Positions 6,301 to 8,347 of a DNA stretch of 8,347 nt are shown here, piece by piece. Location: positions 1-8,347 of the forward strand of contig DASSKW010000075.1 of assembly GCA_035690065.1 (NCBI GenBank), in the 5' to 3' direction. Under the pieces are notes generated by a model. It was given only the letters and a program-made list of their open reading frames with translations. It was not told the DNA's origin and ran no database searches. The translations under genes and the position numbers were made by a program. This stretch comes from DASSKW01 sp035690065 (lineage in GTDB: Bacteria; Pseudomonadota; Gammaproteobacteria; Natronospirales; REEB76). Every line of letters begins with the position of its first letter. The first letter of the stretch is position 1.

Positions 6301-6612
6301 TGGATCGATTCCTCGATCTCCAAGACCGCCAACGTGCCCACCGATTATCCGTACGAGGATTTCAAGGATATCTACCTGTACGCCTACGAACAGGGCCTAA
6401 AAGGCTGCACCACCTTCCGCTTCAACCCGGAAGCGTTCCAGGGCGTGCTGGTGAAAGAGTCCGACCTCAAGAACACGGTGTACAAGTTCACGCTCGAAGA
6501 CGGTACGGTCGTCGAAGCGCGTGGCGATGAAGAGATCGAATACGATGGCGAGATGCATACGGCGGCAAATTTATACGACGCCATCAAGGAAGGTTATTAC
6601 GGCAAGTTTTAA
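3343..6612 (+). CDS. nrdJa: Class II (B12-dependent) ribonucleotide reductase, catalytic subunit NrdJa, intein-containing
   Basis: The precursor is 1089 residues. Removing the 374-residue intein (323-696) leaves a 715-residue enzyme part that reduces ribonucleotides to deoxyribonucleotides with adenosylcobalamin as radical source. Visible RNR features include STINC with redox Cys102, the segment GGRRGAQMG at 174-182, the active-site motif split as Asn321-Pro322 | Cys697-Gly-Glu699, Cys708 in PPYGSCLLGS (likely partner of Cys102), and HTSIAPTGTIS before the C-terminus. It has no recognisable N-terminal ATP cone. The C-terminus (ANLYDAIKEGYYGKF) lacks the redox Cys tail of single-chain class II enzymes, which is encoded in the following nrdJb gene, as in the known NrdJa/NrdJb pair of Pseudomonas aeruginosa. 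The start is supported by GGAGAG at 3328-3333, nine bases upstream. The open frame reaches back to 3289 but without a ribosome site. Unspliced protein should be inactive because the catalytic motif is interrupted. Confidence 0.93.
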   Translation: MKPALQMAADAVTEITVQEASADIWDKKYRLRAKDGTIIDQSVDDTWKRVARALADVEAPELREVWYDKFLWALRRGAIPAGRITSNAGALEHKPATSTINCTVSGTIRDSMDDILGKVHEAGLTLKAGCGIGYEFSTMRPRGAYVAGAGAYTSGPLSFMDIYDKMCFTVSSAGGRRGAQMGTFEVGHPDVMDFIRAKRENGRLRQFNLSLLVTHDFMEAVKADADWKLAFPLDPKEVETENVDLEDAEKIVWREWPTTEGYLVNAAGLVACKVYKTLHARRVWDMIMASTYDFAEPGFVLIDKVNEMNNNWWCENIRATNPCVTADTRLHTQYGMIRIGDLYQSGAPLEVTVDNRALGEDAYGTTVRDAKPAFMTARSADVYKVVTKDGYEIKATEWHDFYTRRGKLKLRDLKPGDELLVQSGKGQFGREGSKQLGMLLGLITGDGHITNRGKNQQAAVVNFWGADRILAETVTPVINNLIAGVSDRPRTYRVKPVAVEERNHVFLRSVLLARVLQRYGFTAESKLKVPEVIWRGSEECVKAYLRGLFQSDGTVNISGKSQSCSIRLASSYPSLLKDVQMLLANFGVFCRIHQRRNAGMRTLPDGKGGSKQYKCKADYELIIDGESREVFMQEIGFLLDYKNDKYREWTEGKLLRQRRKFVSKIVEIIYAGREAVYDTTQNDKNTVIFNGLVTGQCGEQPLPPYGSCLLGSVNLTQFVREPFTDKAHFDWDEYREVVKVFTRMLDNVVEINGLPLARQRDEIARKRRHGMGYLGLGSTITMLGWKYGSAESVKFTEDASREMAIAGWEEALELAREKGPAPIMVEEFEVTAEMLRKRPEMARDGWKIGDRIKGKDLHASYSRYMQRVAEVAPDLVEQLAETGARFTHHTSIAPTGTISLSLANNASNGIEPSFAHHYFRNVIREGKKSKEKVDVYSFELLAYRTLVNPKAMPDSEKADEKLPECFITAEHIHPKEHVDIQAAAQKWIDSSISKTANVPTDYPYEDFKDIYLYAYEQGLKGCTTFRFNPEAFQGVLVKESDLKNTVYKFTLEDGTVVEARGDEEIEYDGEMHTAANLYDAIKEGYYGKF
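4309..5430 (+). mobile_element. LAGLIDADG-type intein inserted in the NrdJa active site
   Basis: This is a 374-residue in-frame insertion running from Cys1 (CVTADTRL) to Gln374 (NGLVTGQ), with Cys of the enzyme as the +1 residue. Splicing domain: block A is CVTADTRL...IRIGDL, and block B is GYEIKATEWH with Thr74 and His77, followed by LKPGDEL. Homing endonuclease: motif one LGMLLGLITGDG (114-125, Asp124) and motif two YLRGLFQSDG (222-231, Asp230), so both acidic metal ligands are present. Block F is VYDTTQNDKNTVIFNG, where the usual His is Asn363. Block G is GQ instead of HN. The frame is open throughout, so it looks functional. The last third is AT-rich (17 of 50 bases G/C at 5371-5420), unlike the flanking enzyme, in keeping with horizontal arrival. 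The boundaries follow from the RNR consensus NPCGE. Confidence 0.93.
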
Positions 6613-6618
6613 GCGGCG

Positions 6619-6722
6619 CCAGTGCCCCGCATACGGCGTTCGACGACTTTCTGCGTGTCCTCATTACGCAGATCGGTAACTGTGGTACTCGAAAGTCGTC
6701 CGCCTTGTCTGCGAGCCACTGG
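6619..6722 (+). other. Nested long hairpin, possible structured RNA of unknown type
   Basis: Four collinear helices nest from outside inward: CCAGTG (6619-6624) with CACTGG (6717-6722), CGCA (6628-6631) with TGCG (6710-6713), GGCG (6635-6638) with CGCC (6701-6704), and GACGACTTTC (6642-6651) with GAAAGTCGTC (6691-6700). Inside them TGCGT (6652-6656) pairs with ACGCA (6666-6670). The internal loops are short. It starts only seven bases after the nrdJa stop. It could be a 3' end or regulatory RNA structure, or a palindromic mobile element. I recognise no named RNA family. Confidence 0.45.
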
Positions 6723-6854
6723 ACTTGCTTAAAACCAGGTAGAGTTGATCGGCGCCTCGCGCCAACTGACTTAGTCAGAACCCGAGGCAGGATTGAACGG
6801 GCCTGCTAGTAACAAAGCAGGTTAGATGGAGACGAAGGAGTGACGCTACCTCTT

Positions 6855-6881
6855 CGTCATTCCAGCGAAAGCTGGAATCCA
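6855..6881 (+). repeat. CGTCATTCC palindromic repeat, copy 4
   Basis: ATTCCAGC (6859-6866) and GCTGGAAT (6871-6878) pair around a GAAA loop, with the family ends CGTCA and TCCA. A neighbouring GACGAAG (6831-6837) can alternatively pair with CTTCGTC (6852-6858) at its left end. Confidence 0.8.
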
Positions 6882-6888
6882 TCTTCTT

Positions 6889-6916
6889 CGTCATTCCGGA
6901 CTTGATCCGGAATCCA
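6889..6916 (+). repeat. CGTCATTCC palindromic repeat, copy 5
   Basis: ATTCCGGA (6893-6900) and TCCGGAAT (6906-6913) pair around CTTGA, again bounded by CGTCA and TCCA. It follows copy 4 in the same orientation after seven bases (TCTTCTT), so the two form a direct tandem pair. Confidence 0.8.
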
Positions 6917-7133
6917 GTCCAAATATGGACTTGGTAAATGGTTTGATTTGGTTTCCAAGGGCCGACGGCCCTAGGGAGACCGGGAGGGGATCGCGGCCGG
7001 TAAAGCCGCGCATCCTTAAATAGTTAAGCTGGCACGGCACACGCCAGGCCAGCAGGGACGGCGGACAATATCGCCGCATACAGTAAACAGAGCAAGAGTA
7101 TTCCGGAACCGATATACAAGGAACACCGGAAGC

Positions 7134-7151
7134 ATGAGGAAACGGACATGA
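7134..7151 (+). CDS. Five-codon leader frame (MRKRT) overlapping the nrdJb start
   Basis: ATG AGG AAA CGG ACA TGA is preceded by AAGGA at 7118-7122. Its stop overlaps the nrdJb start codon as ATGA. If translated, it could couple ribosome delivery to nrdJb. A frame this short can arise by chance, and the nrdJb ribosome site GAGGA lies inside it. Confidence 0.25.
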   Translation: MRKRT

Positions 7152-7915
7152 GCATCAAGATAGAAAAGAAAATCACCGGCTACGCCGTGCAGAAACCGGA
7201 AGACGCGCCCAAACCCGACGCCGTCCTCGAAGCCGGCACCAAGGGTGCCGCGCTCGCGGTCGCCTCCAAGCCGGTCGAGAAGATCGTCACCGAGCGCAGC
7301 GAGAAGAAGCACAAGGCCGAAGTCATCCGCATGCACGAGCAGCTGGAGCGGCCCGACATGCTGATCGGCTCCACCTACAAGGTGAAGACGCCGGTCTCCG
7401 ACCACGCCATGTACATCACCATCAACGACATCCTGCTCAACCAGGGCACGCCCTATGAGCAGCGCCGGCCGTTCGAGATCTTCATCAACTCCAAGAACCT
7501 GGATCACTTCCAGTGGATCGTCGCGCTCACCCGCATCATCAGCGCCGTGTTCCGCAAAGGCGGCGACGTGGTGTTCCTGGTGGAGGAGCTCAAGGCCGTG
7601 TTCGACCCGCGCGGCGGCTACTGGAAAGCCGGCGGCAAGTTCATGCCTTCGCTGATCGCCGAGATCGGCGAAGTCATCGAGAAGCACCTGCTCGCCATCG
7701 GCCTCATGCACAAGGACGACCTGGACGAACACCAGAAGAAGCTCATCGCCGAGAAGCGCGCCGAGTTCGAAGCCGCTGCCAAACAGACCGACGCGTTCTC
7801 GGAATCCAAGTTCCCCGCCGGCGCCCAGCTCTGCGCCAAGTGCAGCACTGCGGCCGTGGTGATGATGGATGGGTGTATGACTTGTTTGAACTGCGGCGAC
7901 TCGAAATGCGGCTGA
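7148..7915 (+). CDS. nrdJb: Class II ribonucleotide reductase, C-terminal redox subunit NrdJb
   Basis: This 255-residue protein corresponds to the C-terminal segment of single-chain class II RNRs, here a separate polypeptide as in Pseudomonas aeruginosa NrdJb. The conserved core runs over about residues 68-188: RPDMLIGSTYKVKTP, MYITIND, PFEIFINSKN, LTRIISAVFRKGGD, ELKAVFDPRGGYW and SLIAEIGEVIEKHL. The first 60 residues are charged and low in conserved motifs, perhaps a linker. The tail carries Cys229-x2-Cys232, Cys243-x2-Cys246-x2-Cys249 and Cys254 (SKCG), able to bind a metal and to shuttle electrons to the Cys pair in NrdJa. The start is fixed by GAGGA at 7136-7140, seven bases upstream. 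It probably acts in the cytoplasm in complex with NrdJa. The 535-bp gap from nrdJa is unusually long for the pair. Confidence 0.92.
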   Translation: MSIKIEKKITGYAVQKPEDAPKPDAVLEAGTKGAALAVASKPVEKIVTERSEKKHKAEVIRMHEQLERPDMLIGSTYKVKTPVSDHAMYITINDILLNQGTPYEQRRPFEIFINSKNLDHFQWIVALTRIISAVFRKGGDVVFLVEELKAVFDPRGGYWKAGGKFMPSLIAEIGEVIEKHLLAIGLMHKDDLDEHQKKLIAEKRAEFEAAAKQTDAFSESKFPAGAQLCAKCSTAAVVMMDGCMTCLNCGDSKCG

Positions 7916-8140
7916 CCAGCTGCCCCAGCGATCCGAATACTTTGTTGCAGGGCGGCCTGCGGATGCTCATTACCTGATTTGGTAACTCCGCTTCCTCGGC
8001 CACCTTGCGCCGCGTCTTCGAACCGCTGGGATTGCAGGACCTCAGTGCTTATCGTGTTCTGAGGGAAAACAACCGTTTTAGTTCAGTCTGTTTATAATTC
8101 CATTAGCCAATCAATCCAGCTTGCATCAAGAGAATCGGCA
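7916..8140. other. Intergenic region between nrdJb and the methyltransferase gene
   Basis: No gene with a start and ribosome site is visible. A weak hairpin GCAGG/CCTGC (7947-7960) lies 31 bp after nrdJb, and CCTCAG/CTGAGG (8040-8064) is another. Neither has a real U-tract. The plus-strand frame from 7978 to a stop at 8095-8097 reads like protein (LRRVFEPLGLQDLSAYRVL) but has no ATG or GTG start, so it could be a gene remnant or chance. Composition becomes AT-rich from about 8060. Confidence 0.5.
8093..8098 (+). promoter_or_regulatory. Candidate -10 box of the methyltransferase gene
   Basis: A perfect TATAAT lies 42 bp before the start codon. No recognisable -35 hexamer lies at 16-18 bp spacing, so it may be weak or need an activator. 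Confidence 0.35.
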
Positions 8141-8347
8141 ATGCCTCCTTCAGTTACTGCAACAGCTATTGACTTATTTTGTGGCGCAGGCGGCCTTACA
8201 AAGGGTCTTGGTCTGGCCGGCATCCCTGTTGTTGCCGGCATAGATATTGATAAAGCTGCTAAGTTTGCTTACGAATTTAATAATCGCAGTCAATATATCG
8301 ATCAAGACATCCGCAGCATATCTGGTCATAATTTATTAGATCTGTAC
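8141..8347 (+). CDS. C5-cytosine DNA methyltransferase, N-terminal part (runs off the window)
   Basis: The first 69 residues are present and the frame is open at the window end. Motif I of m5C methyltransferases is clear: AIDLFCGAGGLTKGL (residues 9-23), which binds S-adenosylmethionine. VAGIDID (31-37) supplies the motif II acidic residue, and DQDIRSI (54-60) fits motif III. The catalytic Pro-Cys motif IV and the target-recognition region lie beyond the window. The start ATG has a modest AAGAGA seven bases upstream. Codons are AT-richer than in nrdJab (TTA, ATA, GAT and AAT are frequent), which suggests recent transfer. It may belong to a restriction-modification system or be a solitary methyltransferase; the partner gene is not visible here. 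Confidence 0.9.
   Translation, partial: MPPSVTATAIDLFCGAGGLTKGLGLAGIPVVAGIDIDKAAKFAYEFNNRSQYIDQDIRSISGHNLLDLY

Larger units (their letters stand above)
6613..7147. other. Structured spacer between nrdJa and nrdJb
   Basis: These 535 bp hold no credible gene apart from a five-codon frame at the end. Nearly the whole stretch can fold into hairpins. These include a nested long hairpin (6619-6722), stems at 6751-6763, 6766-6778, 6802-6821 and 6831-6858, two CGTCATTCC palindromes, AGTCCA/TGGACT (6916-6931), AGGGCC/GGCCCT (6958-6972), GGATCGCGGC/GCCGCGcATCC (6988-7015), CTTAA/TTAAG (7015-7028) and GCTGGC/GCCAGC (7028-7053). I see no clear sigma-70 promoter for nrdJb and no U-tract terminator after nrdJa, so co-transcription across the spacer is possible. 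Confidence 0.7.

Noticed and set aside
6613..6990. Cobalamin riboswitch in the nrdJa-nrdJb spacer
   Set aside because: Tempting because the enzyme needs B12 and fragments such as GTGCCCCGCA, GAGCCACTGG and GGAGACC occur. However, the GGTGCAAxxCC element and a complete B12 box (CAGGAGACCTGCC) are absent, the spacing is wrong, and CCAGTG pairs with CACTGG in a different fold.
6613..8140. tRNA genes or CRISPR array
   Set aside because: No cloverleaf with a GGTTCRA arm was found, and the repeats are isolated palindromes, not regularly spaced direct repeats.

Overview
The window is GC-rich chromosomal DNA of a proteobacterium, most likely gamma- or betaproteobacterial. The evidence for this is the Pseudomonas-type two-gene class II ribonucleotide reductase (RNR), the DegP/DegQ-type periplasmic protease, a BAM-type outer-membrane barrel protein, and dispersed CGTCATTCC...GGAATCCA palindromes. 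This placement is an inference; no rRNA or other marker gene is present.

Layout from left to right. A small secreted beta-barrel protein (62-550, +) converges on a Do-family serine protease (819-2201, -). The 268-bp gap between them holds three palindromic repeats and a strong terminator hairpin. Upstream of the protease, on the same strand, is a small heat-shock protein of the Hsp20 family (2436-2858, -), with its own terminator and a good sigma-32-type promoter. These three genes form an envelope and protein quality-control group.

The divergent intergenic region (2859-3342) leads to the centrepiece. This is a coenzyme-B12-dependent class II RNR split into two proteins, NrdJa (3343-6612) and NrdJb (7148-7915). 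NrdJa carries the catalytic barrel. NrdJb carries the family's C-terminal segment and the Cys-rich tail. NrdJa is interrupted by a 374-residue LAGLIDADG intein (4309-5430), inserted immediately before the presumed radical-bearing catalytic cysteine, so the active-site motif NP|CGE exists only after splicing. The intein has lost both usual C-terminal histidines and ends in Gln. Upstream are two exact copies of an NrdR-box-like 14-mer and a DnaA-box-like palindrome.

The two RNR genes are separated by 535 bp made almost entirely of potential hairpins plus two more CGTCATTCC palindromes. A five-codon open frame, MRKRT, overlaps the nrdJb start as ATGA.

After nrdJb the composition becomes visibly more AT-rich. 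The window ends inside a C5-cytosine DNA methyltransferase gene (from 8141), possibly the first gene of a restriction-modification or defence cluster lying outside the window.
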